Positions 14,232 to 22,385 of a DNA stretch of 45,223 bases are shown piece by piece. Within the stretch, counting starts at the first letter, position 1, and each line of letters starts with the position of its first letter. The notes under the pieces are model-generated. The model was not told where the DNA came from. It saw nothing but the letters and a program-made list of their open reading frames with translations, and did not search any database. Where the stretch lies: positions 1-45,223 of the forward strand of contig CAZTRC010000004.1 in NCBI GenBank assembly GCA_964615845.1, written 5' to 3'. Origin of the DNA: CAYRQF01 sp964615845. GTDB taxonomy: Bacteria > Patescibacteriota > Minisyncoccia > Phycocordibacterales > CSBR16-119. A program made the position numbers and the translations under genes.

Positions 14232-14253
14232 AAAAAACACCCCGCAGGGTGTC
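14232..14253 (-). terminator. Terminator of ftsZ
   Basis: On the minus strand ACACCC/GGGTGT forms the stem and is followed by ttttttg. It lies between the ftsZ stop and the trxB promoter. Confidence 0.75.
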
Positions 14254-14260
14254 TCTTGTC

Positions 14261-15457
14261 TTACTTTTTACGTCGTAGGAAACTCGGCACCGCGCTCCAA
14301 TCATCGTCATCTTTGGAATCATCGGAGAACGCGTCGTCGATGATTTCTATGGAGTCTTTGGATGCTGGGATGAAATCATCTTCGCTTTCGGACGGCATCG
14401 GTTCGGCCTTTTTCATTTTTTTGTCGCCCTTGTCCGGAAGCTCGGCAGCTTTCTTCACATCCATCTCCACTCCAGCTTGGAAAAGAGATTTGCGCGGAGT
14501 ATCGGTTGGGAAACCTGTCGCGATGACTGTGATGCGGATTTCGCCTTTCTTGAGCTTCTCATCGCGTGTGGTACCGAAGATAACCTTGGCATCGGGATCG
14601 ATAGACTCGGTAATGATCTTGGCCGCGGTCTGGACTTCCTGGATGCCGAGATCTTCGCCGCCAGCGATGGAGAAGAGGACACCTTTGGCGCCATTGATAG
14701 AGATTTCGAGAAGCGGGGAATTGATAGCTCGGAGCGCTGCTTCTTCGGCGCGGTTTTCACCAGCAGCTTTACCGATGCCCATGAGCGCAGAGCCAGCGTC
14801 AGACATGATGGCCTTGATATCGGCGAAGTCGACGTTGATGATGCCCGGAGTCGTGATGAGGTCGGTGATGCCTTCGACAGCTTGGCGTAGGACTTCATCG
14901 CACATAGCGAAAGCGTCTTTGAAAGTCGTCTCTTTGTCTGAGATGGCGAGAAGTCGGTCGTTCGGGATGATGACGATAGCGTCAACTTCTTTCTCAAGTT
15001 CTTTGATGCCTATCTCCGCAAGTCTCGCGCGATGCGCGCCTTCGAATGCAAACGGACGAGTGACGACAGCGACTGTGAGGATGCCTTGCTCTTTGGAAGC
15101 GCGAGCGACTATAGGCGCCGCGCCTGTACCTGTGCCTCCGCCCATTCCGCAAGCGATGAAGACTAAGTCGGAGCCTTTGATGACATCTTGGATCTCAGCT
15201 TTGGTCTCTTCGGCGGCGCGTTTGCCGACTTCCGGATTCATGCCGGCGCCGAGACCTTTGGTCAAATTTTTTCCGAGATTTATTTTCTTGTCCGCGTAAG
15301 ACTTGTGGAGATCCTGGACATCGGTGTTCATGACGATGAACTCAACGCCGTTCACTTTGGAATCAATCATGTGATTGACCGCGTTTTTACCCGATCCGCC
15401 AACGCCAATAACCTTGATTCGCGCAAAAGTTTCGATATCCGGGTTTAATTTAGCCAT
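14261..15457 (-). CDS. ftsZ: Cell division protein FtsZ
   Basis: The 398-residue tubulin homologue forms the division ring. It has the GTP-binding signature GGGTGTG at residues 106-112, the T1 loop GVGGSGKNAVNHM, and the T7 loop NVDFADIKAIM. A variable acidic linker of about 60 residues follows residue 320, and the extreme C-terminus DDWSAVPSFLRRKK is the conserved peptide that binds FtsA and other partners. It lies downstream of ftsA but has its own promoter, with a terminator between the two, so it can be expressed alone. Confidence 0.98.
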   Translation of the reverse strand: MAKLNPDIETFARIKVIGVGGSGKNAVNHMIDSKVNGVEFIVMNTDVQDLHKSYADKKINLGKNLTKGLGAGMNPEVGKRAAEETKAEIQDVIKGSDLVFIACGMGGGTGTGAAPIVARASKEQGILTVAVVTRPFAFEGAHRARLAEIGIKELEKEVDAIVIIPNDRLLAISDKETTFKDAFAMCDEVLRQAVEGITDLITTPGIINVDFADIKAIMSDAGSALMGIGKAAGENRAEEAALRAINSPLLEISINGAKGVLFSIAGGEDLGIQEVQTAAKIITESIDPDAKVIFGTTRDEKLKKGEIRITVIATGFPTDTPRKSLFQAGVEMDVKKAAELPDKGDKKMKKAEPMPSESEDDFIPASKDSIEIIDDAFSDDSKDDDDWSAVPSFLRRKK

Positions 15458-15493
15458 ATAAAAATTAGTTAAAAATTTAGTAACCTGTAAGAC

Positions 15494-15523
15494 AGTATAT
15501 TACCAGAATCTAGGGAATGTCAA
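15494..15523 (-). promoter_or_regulatory. Promoter of ftsZ
   Basis: On the minus strand TTGACA, an 18-base spacer and TATACT lie about 36 bases before the ftsZ ATG. The leader has no Shine-Dalgarno sequence. Confidence 0.65.
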
Positions 15524-15540
15524 AGGAGCGGGAAAGATTG

Positions 15541-15566
15541 ACAAAAAACAACAAAATGTTGTTTTC
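15541..15566 (-). terminator. Terminator of ftsA
   Basis: On the minus strand AAAACAACA/TGTTGTTTT with loop ttt runs into a T-stretch (ttttttgtc). Confidence 0.7.
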
Positions 15567-15586
15567 AAACCTAAAAGTAGAGAACC

Positions 15587-16750
15587 TTACGGCATCAATT
15601 GTTTACCGATGCCCGAGCCGAGTTTTTTGAGATGGTGCCAGATAGCTGAGAGGAAGTTTGGATAATTATTGTCGCGTTGGATATCTTCTTTGCCGGACAT
15701 ACAAAGACCGTAAGCTGTAAACCAAGTCGGATCGACATTGTTCTTGTTTTTGAGGCCGGTCATTTTGGACGGCAGGTTCAAAATCTTTTTGGCCACGTCT
15801 TCGATGCCTTTGATGTTGGCCGCGCCGCCGATGATGATGGCTCCAGCCGGGAGCCGTTCATCGCGATTTATCTTTTTCAAAAATTTAGAAATGACATCAA
15901 ATATCTCGTTGACGCGCGCGCCGACGATTTCGTCGATTTTCCTCTGCGGAATGTCTGAAGTAACTTTACCGAGCTTGATGCCTTCGGCATCGTCGAGCGA
16001 AACTTTGAGTCCGAGTGCGAGATCATTGGTGATATTGTTGGAGCCGATGGGGAAGACTTTCAAGGAAATGATGTTGCCTTCTTCGAAAACAATGACGGAT
16101 GTCGTCTCGTCGCCGATGTCGATGAGGATACACCCGGCGCCTTTTTGTCTCTCGTCGATCGCCGTGACTGACGCGGCGATAGGTGCGGCGATAACATCAA
16201 CGACATCTATTCCTGAAGCATTGATGATGCCGACCAGGTCTTCGAGATGCTGATTACTACAATTTATAAAAAGTGTCGTGACTTCGAGACGGACGCCGCG
16301 GAGGCCCTCAACTTTGCCATAGACTTCACGAGAGTCCAGTTTGTAAATGACGGGCAAAGTCTCGATGATGTGCTTGTTCATGATTTTGAGGCTCTGCTCG
16401 GAGTCTTTGATCGCTTTCTGCACATCGAAGTTTGTGACTTCATTGTCAGCGCGGGAAATTATAGATGAGCCGCGCGAGACTTTGGATTCGAGGGTGATGC
16501 CGGCGATAGCGATGGTTGCTTGTCTTATCTTTATTCCCGAGCTTATCTCAGCGTCATGGACGGCGGTCTCGATAGTCTTGATAAGTTCCTTCTGGTCGAA
16601 AACGAAACCCTTCTTCAGGCCTCGTGTGGGAGCTATGCCGGTGCCAATAATACGCGACGTTTTCTTGTCGCGTTCTTTGGCGTGTTCCACGACCATAACT
16701 TTGGTCGTCGAGCATCCGACGTCTATTCCGACTGTAACATTTCTACTCAT
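15587..16750 (-). CDS. ftsA: Cell division protein FtsA
   Basis: The 387-residue actin-like ATPase ties FtsZ to the membrane. It shows phosphate 1 VGIDVGCSTTKVMVVE, the 1C domain (IKIRQATIAIAGITLESK), phosphate 2 CILIDIGDETTSVIVFE, and the adenosine region GAIIIGGAANIKGIEDV. The C-terminal end (SAIWHHLKKLGSGIGKQLM) looks amphipathic and basic, as needed for membrane binding. An upstream in-frame TTG at 16783 would add 11 residues; the ATG at 16748-16750 is preferred because it puts the ATP motif at the usual distance. It follows ybeY by 54 bases and precedes ftsZ. Confidence 0.95.
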   Translation of the reverse strand: MSRNVTVGIDVGCSTTKVMVVEHAKERDKKTSRIIGTGIAPTRGLKKGFVFDQKELIKTIETAVHDAEISSGIKIRQATIAIAGITLESKVSRGSSIISRADNEVTNFDVQKAIKDSEQSLKIMNKHIIETLPVIYKLDSREVYGKVEGLRGVRLEVTTLFINCSNQHLEDLVGIINASGIDVVDVIAAPIAASVTAIDERQKGAGCILIDIGDETTSVIVFEEGNIISLKVFPIGSNNITNDLALGLKVSLDDAEGIKLGKVTSDIPQRKIDEIVGARVNEIFDVISKFLKKINRDERLPAGAIIIGGAANIKGIEDVAKKILNLPSKMTGLKNKNNVDPTWFTAYGLCMSGKEDIQRDNNYPNFLSAIWHHLKKLGSGIGKQLMP

Positions 16751-16804
16751 GGGTTTTGGAGAAGAAAAACCCTTGATCTTCAAGAAGACAGATTTTGAGC
16801 AAAT

Positions 16805-17188
16805 CTAAAAGACGAACTTTTTCATCAAGCGTTTTTCCTCGGTTTCCATTTTACTACCGTGGACGTATCCAGCCAAATGAAGCATACCGTGGATAACTAA
16901 ATATTTTATGTGTTGCCTGCAACCGCGACCGAACAGGAGACACTCTTTCTTGGCCGTCTCAGGACAAACGACGATTTCGCCGGAAGCCCCGCTCAACGGA
17001 AAACTCAAGACGTTTACATGCTCGGAGTTTCCTTTGTGAGCGCGGCTCAGTTTCTTCATCTCGGCGAGTGAGACGAAAGAAAGCGAGAGTTCATAGCCTC
17101 CGCCCAAAATCTCTTTGTACATTTTGGCAAAAAGCACTCTCGGGAGAGCGCTTTTTGAAATGTTGTTGATGTCGAGGTTGTCCGCCAT
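16805..17188 (-). CDS. ybeY: Endoribonuclease YbeY
   Basis: The 127-residue protein has the zinc motif H-x3-H-x5-H as HGMLHLAGYVH (His 100, 104, 110) and the upstream block VNVLSFPLSGASGEIVVCP (family tDVLSFp......GdI.i). YbeY is a metal-dependent RNase used in 16S rRNA 3' end maturation and ribosome quality control. The protein is slightly short (usual length about 150). It starts nine bases after the rpsU stop, so the two ribosome-related genes are probably co-transcribed. Confidence 0.92.
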   Translation of the reverse strand: MADNLDINNISKSALPRVLFAKMYKEILGGGYELSLSFVSLAEMKKLSRAHKGNSEHVNVLSFPLSGASGEIVVCPETAKKECLLFGRGCRQHIKYLVIHGMLHLAGYVHGSKMETEEKRLMKKFVF

Positions 17189-17197
17189 AGCCGAGAG

Positions 17198-17425
17198 CTA
17201 AGCGATTTTACCGAGTTTCTTGAGACGAGCGTATTCGGTGCGGCGTTCGAGTTTTTTCAAAGCGTTTTTCTTGTTGACGAAAGTAGAAGGCGCGCGCTTG
17301 GCGTAGCGATTGTCTTTGACGTGTCGGACGATACCACTCTCACGGACGCGGCGAGAAAAGCGGCGCATGACGCTTGCGCTTGATTCCGTTCCTGATTTCT
17401 TGATTTCGATTACTGTTTTGCCCAT
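17198..17425 (-). CDS. rpsU: 30S ribosomal protein S21
   Basis: The 75-residue, highly basic protein matches bS21, with an N-terminal strand (KTVIEIKKSGTESSASVMRRF), a central SRRVRESGIVRHVK-like block and a C-terminal Lys/Arg-rich helix (KKNALKKLERRTEYARLKK). S21 helps in selecting mRNAs at initiation. On its strand a TATGAT box lies 23 bases before the start. Confidence 0.93.
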   Translation of the reverse strand: MGKTVIEIKKSGTESSASVMRRFSRRVRESGIVRHVKDNRYAKRAPSTFVNKKNALKKLERRTEYARLKKLGKIA

Positions 17426-17509
17426 AAGTTCTGAGACTTTAACATATCATATAAAAATGCGCAATATCTGGGTAGGGAAAGACGGTGGGTCTTGACCCTA
17501 TCCAGTTTT

Positions 17510-19264
17510 TTAGAACAAATTCTCCGGATTCAGGCGGATTTGCCAGTCGGGTCCGAGGGATGAGAGGAAATTCGAGAGTTCTTTGTCTTGACGCTCTTCA
17601 TTCCAATCTTCTTTCGGAATCTTGAGGAGAACGCTCGTCTCGAATATCTTGCCTCGGCGAAATCTCCTGATGTTCGGTTTCCAGCGAGAGAGATTTTCGT
17701 CGATGAAGTTTTTGATTTCCGCGCCGGTATCTTTCATGTCTTTGCGCGAGAGCTTGATGACAGCGCTAAACGGCGGATAGCCGAAAGTTTTTCTTTTCTC
17801 CAAATCTTTCTCAAAAAACATTTTCAAATCATTTTCTTCCAGCGCTTTCACAACGAAATTTTCCGCCTCGCGGGTTTGGACGAGCATTTTTTCTTTGGTT
17901 ACATTTTTGATCGTGAAAGCGAGATGAAGCATCCTCTCAGAAATTTTGTAACTCGGGATGTGCCCTAGGGAGTCCATTGAGACGATGGCCGAATTGTCGA
18001 CGAAATTTGTGAGGTGTGGTATGGCCATTTCGGTGCCGACGAGGACAGCATTTTCTTGTTTATAGAATTTCCCGATTTCTTCCTTGGCCTTTTTGTCCGA
18101 GGATGTCGCGTCTTTGTCAATTTGGAAAATTTTCCTTTTTGGGAAGTATTTTTTGATCTCTTCTACGACCGTGTCGGTACCGATACCGAGTGAATCAAAA
18201 TTCCAACTGCCGCAATTCGCACATCGGACTTTTGTATCGAGGGTTTTTTGTGTGTAAGCATTTTTCAAAATCCTTTCTTCGCCTTTTTGATGGAGCGTGA
18301 GAGGAGCATCGCCATCCTTCAAGACTTGCCGGCAATCATGACAAACGACTTGAGTAGCGAGGCCTTTTCTGAGGGCGAAGAGGAAAGTGCGCCCCTCTTT
18401 TTTCAGCATTTCATTCAAATCATTCGAGAGAATGAAACTTTTTTTGTAGAGATTTTCTTTGTTCGACATATCTCTAACACTCAAGGTCGAACCTTGAGTG
18501 TTAGAAAATTTGGGAATGATTCTTGATTCAAAAAAAGTTTCCACCGACAAAAGTCCTGGGCCATATGAAAGATTGGCGCCGAGATTTTTGGCCAAGTATT
18601 TAGAGAAGACTCGCAGATCAAAATATGGTCGCTTGATCGTATGCCAGTGGCCGGAAATTTCATTTTCAATCATGATCTCTCCTACATCGTGACGAGGAAT
18701 AAAAAGAAACGACGGCGTCATGACGACCGTTACGGATTCTTTCGCGTCCAGAATTTCTCGGTAACGCTCGAGCAAAACCTTTTTGCGAAGACTTCCGTGG
18801 ATCAAAAATAAATTATTGAGGTCGGACCTCAATAATTTGGAAAAGAGTTTTTCGGCTTCGTTTATGGTGGGTGCAACACGAAAGATTGAAGAGCCCGAGA
18901 TGCGTTTTTTCGGTTTCGGTAGGTTCTCGTATCCGAGGAGGAAATCCGATGGCAAAAAGTAGTCAATGATTTGCCCGAGATTGCCGACAAAATACCGTCC
19001 GGCATCTTGGCAACTTTGGAAAAACTCCGGATAAAATGGCGAGGCGCCCTTGACGCCTTGAATTTTCTTGAAACCGAAGCTCGCTTTCTTGAGATCGGCT
19101 TTGAGATCGCGAGCTTCATCGACGCCGACGACCAAAGCATCATACTTTTTGCTTCGGACTTCGACCGAGACAATGTCGCCCGGCGAGACTTTTTTCGATG
19201 AGAAATAGGTTAGAGAGTCCTTGGCGACTTTGGATGATATGGGGGAGACTAGGACGATTTTCAT
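17510..19264 (-). CDS. priA: PriA-like primosomal protein with lost helicase motifs
   Basis: The 584-residue protein is PriA by its overall order: N-terminal DNA-binding domain, an ATPase-like region, a zinc-binding insert with CHDC and CANC (two pairs instead of four), LGIGTDTVVEEIKKYFP, VLVGTEMAIPHL, and the FGYPPFSAVIKL C-terminal block. The Walker A loop GVTGSGKT is replaced by FLIHGSLRKKVLLERY (residues 153-168), the DEEH box by an IMIENEI-type segment, and the QVAGRAGR motif VI is gone. It therefore looks like a non-helicase relative that may only bind DNA and recruit partners. Two in-frame palindromes lie in the gene (residues about 143-152 and 254-264). It diverges from the M23 gene, and a TAAGAT box is six bases from its ATG. 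Confidence 0.88.
   Translation of the reverse strand: MKIVLVSPISSKVAKDSLTYFSSKKVSPGDIVSVEVRSKKYDALVVGVDEARDLKADLKKASFGFKKIQGVKGASPFYPEFFQSCQDAGRYFVGNLGQIIDYFLPSDFLLGYENLPKPKKRISGSSIFRVAPTINEAEKLFSKLLRSDLNNLFLIHGSLRKKVLLERYREILDAKESVTVVMTPSFLFIPRHDVGEIMIENEISGHWHTIKRPYFDLRVFSKYLAKNLGANLSYGPGLLSVETFFESRIIPKFSNTQGSTLSVRDMSNKENLYKKSFILSNDLNEMLKKEGRTFLFALRKGLATQVVCHDCRQVLKDGDAPLTLHQKGEERILKNAYTQKTLDTKVRCANCGSWNFDSLGIGTDTVVEEIKKYFPKRKIFQIDKDATSSDKKAKEEIGKFYKQENAVLVGTEMAIPHLTNFVDNSAIVSMDSLGHIPSYKISERMLHLAFTIKNVTKEKMLVQTREAENFVVKALEENDLKMFFEKDLEKRKTFGYPPFSAVIKLSRKDMKDTGAEIKNFIDENLSRWKPNIRRFRRGKIFETSVLLKIPKEDWNEERQDKELSNFLSSLGPDWQIRLNPENLF
18474..18504. repeat. In-frame palindrome in priA (TQGSTL type)
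   Basis: A perfect 14-bp stem with a three-base centre: ctaacactcaaggt, cga, accttgagtgttag. On the priA strand it encodes SNTQGSTLSV; on the opposite strand it encodes almost the same peptide, SNTQGRTLSV. The core caaggt(cga)accttg recurs in murE (23642-23670) and mnmA (36808-36838). Confidence 0.9.
18810..18838. repeat. In-frame palindrome in priA near the lost Walker A site
   Basis: A perfect 14-bp inverted repeat around one base: aaattattgaggtc, g, gacctcaataattt. Both strands encode LRSDLNN. It ends just before the segment that replaces the PriA Walker A loop. Confidence 0.88.
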
Positions 19265-19270
19265 ATCCTT

Positions 19271-19276
19271 ATCTTA
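19271..19276 (-). promoter_or_regulatory. -10 box of priA, leaderless spacing
   Basis: On the minus strand TGC-TAAGAT (extended -10 form) is followed by six bases (aaggat) and the ATG. Confidence 0.45.
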
Positions 19277-19305
19277 GCAAATTTTCGCGGGAAGACGCCG
19301 TGCGG

Positions 19306-19311
19306 TATAAT
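19306..19311 (+). promoter_or_regulatory. -10 box of the cell-wall operon, leaderless spacing
   Basis: TATAAT followed by six bases (ttcgtg and g) places the predicted start of transcription at the ATG of the M23 peptidase gene (19318). It is divergent from the priA promoter. Confidence 0.55.
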
Positions 19312-19317
19312 TCGTGG

Positions 19318-20052
19318 ATGAAGCTTCCAGGCATTGAGGACAAGACGATGTTGCGCCCCGGAGGCGACAAGCACCATATTCCAAATCCAGAGTACGGTGA
19401 ATTTTGGCAAGCCTTTTATGAATTTTTGTTGAAGAATTTCACCCTTTCTTGCCCTCTTACTGGCGACATTTCAGGTCGCATCAATCCATATTTTGGTAAT
19501 TTTGGTTTTCGTTTCCAGGCTACAACCAAAACTGCGCGCTATTTCCATCTCGGTCTCGACATAAACGCCAAATCGAAAACACCGGTCCAACCTATCGCAT
19601 CTGGCGTCCTCGAGTATTCTGGTTTCGGCCACATCAACGGCAATTATGTCTTTCTCTCGCATCCAATGATTAAAACAGAAGATGGTTTTGTCTTGCATAG
19701 TTTGTATTTACATTTGCGAAGTCTCGATGTCGGCTTCAATTCGTACCAAAAAATGCTCCGGAAAATTAGTTTCAATAAACATCCGAACATTTTGATCCCC
19801 GTCGGTCAGAAAATCGGCGAAGTCGGTTCGACTGGAAATATTGCCGGGATTCATTCGCATTTGCATCTGCAGGTTGAATTTCGAAACGAAAGCGGTAAGA
19901 TAGTAGTTATTGATCCTGCCAGGATCTTTAATCTCGCTCCGCAAGAGAATTTGACGGCTACGGTTGAGAACGAAGCTGAGTTTAAAGAAATATTTTCACG
20001 GAAGTCTTTAGAACTGAAGAAAATGGGAATCGATAAATATTGGAAATTATGA
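19318..20052 (+). CDS. M23 family metallopeptidase
   Basis: The 244-residue protein has an M23 (lysostaphin/LytM-like) fold with the zinc ligands in FHLGLDINAKSKTPVQPIASG (H-x3-D) and GIHSHLHLQVEF (H-x-H), and the usual VGQKIGEVGSTGN segment before the second motif. Such enzymes cut peptide cross-links in peptidoglycan. The reading frame extends back to 19198, but that part overlaps priA; the ATG at 19318 has TATAAT just upstream. No signal peptide is evident from this start, which is unusual for a wall hydrolase. It opens the mur operon, its TGA overlapping the murA ATG. Confidence 0.85.
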   Translation: MKLPGIEDKTMLRPGGDKHHIPNPEYGEFWQAFYEFLLKNFTLSCPLTGDISGRINPYFGNFGFRFQATTKTARYFHLGLDINAKSKTPVQPIASGVLEYSGFGHINGNYVFLSHPMIKTEDGFVLHSLYLHLRSLDVGFNSYQKMLRKISFNKHPNILIPVGQKIGEVGSTGNIAGIHSHLHLQVEFRNESGKIVVIDPARIFNLAPQENLTATVENEAEFKEIFSRKSLELKKMGIDKYWKL

Positions 20053-21374
20053 TTGATGCAATAAAAATAAAAGGCGGTAAAAAACTAAAAGGTTCTATAA
20101 AACCACAGGGCTCGAAAAACGAGGCTTTTGAAGTTATTGCTGCGGCGCTTTTGACTGACGAAGATGTTCTTATAGAAAATGTCCCTGAGATTTTGGATAT
20201 TTTAAATCTTTTTGAAATTCTAAAAATTCTGGGTGCGTCGGTGACGAAAGAAGCTTCCGGCGCGTACAGATTGAATGCCGCCAAGATCGACATAGAAAAA
20301 ATAAAAACAAAAGAATTTTCAAACCTTTTTTCGAAACTCAGAGGCTCTCTTTTGGTGGCGGGCGCATTGCTTGGACGTTTCGGAAAAAGTGTTATCCAGC
20401 AACCAGGCGGTGACAAGATCGGTATCAGGCCGATTGTGGCCCACATACACGCTTTTATTGATATTGGTGCCGAGGTAGAGACAAAAGAAGATTTCCAGGA
20501 GCTTGTTTTGAAAAAAATCACATCCAAGAGAATCACTCTACGCGAGGCTTCGGTTACAGGGACGGCGAATGTCATCTTGGCGAGCGTCTTGGAAAAAGAC
20601 GGTCCCCATGTCTTGGAGATTTACAATGCCGGATGTGAGACTTATATCCAGCAACTTTGCAAGATGCTCAATAGTATGGGTGCCGAAATATCTGGCGCTG
20701 GTACGAACCTCATTATAATAAAATCAGTCAAGGAGCTGAAAGGCACAACCCATCGAATTTTGCCCGACATGCTAGAAATCGTAAGCCTCATTACTCTCGG
20801 AGTAGTTTGCGGAGACGGACTTCTGATAAAAGGCGCAAAGATAGAACATATCGGGGAGATTACGAATATAATCTTGAAGAAAATCGGCGTCTGTATAGAA
20901 GAAAGAGCCGATGGAATTTTTGTTCCCGAACACAAAGAATATATTATTCAGAAACCAACGACGCCCGGTAAAAATATAAGGATAATTTATGATGACAAGT
21001 GGCCAGGACTTTCGCCAGACCATATCAGTAGTCTCATTGTGCTGTGCGTTTATGCCAAGGGCATTGTGACTATCCGTCAAAGAATGTTTGATCGCAGATT
21101 GCTCTTCTGTGATGTTTTGAACACGATGGGGGCAGACATCGTCATGTCTCACCACCAAGAGGTTACAGTCGTCGGAAATAACAGAAGCAGGACATTGGTT
21201 GGCGTAGAAATGGCTTCCCCGGATATTCGCGCCGGGATGGCTCTTCTCATTGCCGCTCTTTCGGCCAAAGGCGAAAGTGTGATTCAGAATGCCCATCAGA
21301 TTCATCGCGGCTACGAAAATGTTACCGAACGATTATCGGCCATTGGCGCGGATATAGGATTTTTAGAATCATGA
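20049..21374 (+). CDS. murA: UDP-N-acetylglucosamine 1-carboxyvinyltransferase (MurA), Cys-to-Asp form
   Basis: The 441-residue enzyme adds enolpyruvate to UDP-GlcNAc, the first committed step of peptidoglycan synthesis. It shows SKNEAFEVIAAALLTDEDV (Lys23, Asn24), LRGSLLVAGALLGRFGKS, and the active loop QQPGGDKIGIRP. The usual catalytic Cys (GGCaIG) is Asp122, as in Mycobacterium and Chlamydia MurA, which are naturally insensitive to fosfomycin. Further landmarks are LPDMLEIVSLITLG and the C-terminal RAGMALLIAALSAKGES. The ATG overlaps the stop of the M23 gene and its own stop overlaps murB (ATGA), so translation is coupled. Confidence 0.96.
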   Translation: MIDAIKIKGGKKLKGSIKPQGSKNEAFEVIAAALLTDEDVLIENVPEILDILNLFEILKILGASVTKEASGAYRLNAAKIDIEKIKTKEFSNLFSKLRGSLLVAGALLGRFGKSVIQQPGGDKIGIRPIVAHIHAFIDIGAEVETKEDFQELVLKKITSKRITLREASVTGTANVILASVLEKDGPHVLEIYNAGCETYIQQLCKMLNSMGAEISGAGTNLIIIKSVKELKGTTHRILPDMLEIVSLITLGVVCGDGLLIKGAKIEHIGEITNIILKKIGVCIEERADGIFVPEHKEYIIQKPTTPGKNIRIIYDDKWPGLSPDHISSLIVLCVYAKGIVTIRQRMFDRRLLFCDVLNTMGADIVMSHHQEVTVVGNNRSRTLVGVEMASPDIRAGMALLIAALSAKGESVIQNAHQIHRGYENVTERLSAIGADIGFLES

Positions 21375-22384
21375 AAATAGAGCACAATGTTTCGATCAAA
21401 GATTTCACCACCCTCAAAGTTGGCGGTGTTGCCAAATTTTTTGTTCGGCTAAATAAAAAGGAAGACGTCGTCGAAATTTTGTCTTTCGCCGACAAAGAAA
21501 ATGTCCCGATCGTTATCTTGGGAGGCGGCTCCAACGTCGTTGTCTCGGACACACTTGCTCCGTCTCTTTTTATCAAAAATGAAATCCTCGGCAAAGAAAT
21601 AATCAAAGAGTCTGACACAGAAGTTTTGATTGCGGTCGGTGCGGGAGAAAATTGGGATGAGTTTGTGGGGTTTTGTGTAGAACGCGGATTTGCCGGTGTC
21701 GAGGCCTTGTCGGCAATCCCTGGGACAGTCGGTGGCGCGCCGATTCAAAACATCGGAGCGTATGGCGCGGAAGTCTCCAGTGTCATCGACAGCGCCCTAG
21801 TCTACGACATCGAGAGAAAAGATTTCCAAGTGCTCTCGCCTTCGGAATGCGAATTTGAATATCGAAATAGTTTGTTCAAGAAAAACCCGGGACGTTACAT
21901 CGTCCTCAAAGTGATTTTTGATTTGAAAAAAAACACACCGGTCCGAGTTCCGAATTATCCCGGCGTCAAAGAAGAGCTCGTAAGTGTTAATCCGACGCTT
22001 GAAGATGTTCGCAAAGCGATTGTAAAAATCAGAAGTAGAAAATTACCTAATCCTGGAATTATTCCGAACGTCGGCTCGTTTTTCAAAAATCCGATTGTTT
22101 CTAGAGAAATTTTTGAAAAAACAAAAAATGATTTTCCGAATGTAAAAAGTTTTCCAGCTGAAAATGAAATGTGCAAGATTCCTGCCGGATGGCTCATTGA
22201 AAATGCAGGATTGAAAGGTGCTGATTTTGGCCAGGTCGGTACTTACCAAAACAACGCTTTGGTCTTGGTGAACAAGGGTAATGCAAATTCTCTGGATTTC
22301 GCTCAGGCTGAAAAGACGATCAAGCTCACGGTAAAAGAGAAATTTGGTATAGAATTGGAGCGAGAACCGATAATAATTTCCTAA
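21371..22384 (+). CDS. murB: UDP-N-acetylenolpyruvoylglucosamine reductase
   Basis: The 337-residue flavoenzyme reduces the MurA product to UDP-MurNAc with NADPH. FAD-binding segments are TTLKVGGVAKFF, VILGGGSNVVVSD, and GVEALSAIPGTVGGAPIQNIGAYGAEV. Substrate-binding NPGIIPNVGSFFKNP carries the catalytic Ser, and the C-terminal part IPAGWLIENAGLKG follows. The YGAE loop and length match the type I form of the enzyme. It overlaps murA by four bases and is followed by murE after one base. Confidence 0.96.
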   Translation: MKIEHNVSIKDFTTLKVGGVAKFFVRLNKKEDVVEILSFADKENVPIVILGGGSNVVVSDTLAPSLFIKNEILGKEIIKESDTEVLIAVGAGENWDEFVGFCVERGFAGVEALSAIPGTVGGAPIQNIGAYGAEVSSVIDSALVYDIERKDFQVLSPSECEFEYRNSLFKKNPGRYIVLKVIFDLKKNTPVRVPNYPGVKEELVSVNPTLEDVRKAIVKIRSRKLPNPGIIPNVGSFFKNPIVSREIFEKTKNDFPNVKSFPAENEMCKIPAGWLIENAGLKGADFGQVGTYQNNALVLVNKGNANSLDFAQAEKTIKLTVKEKFGIELEREPIIIS

Positions 22385-22385
22385 G

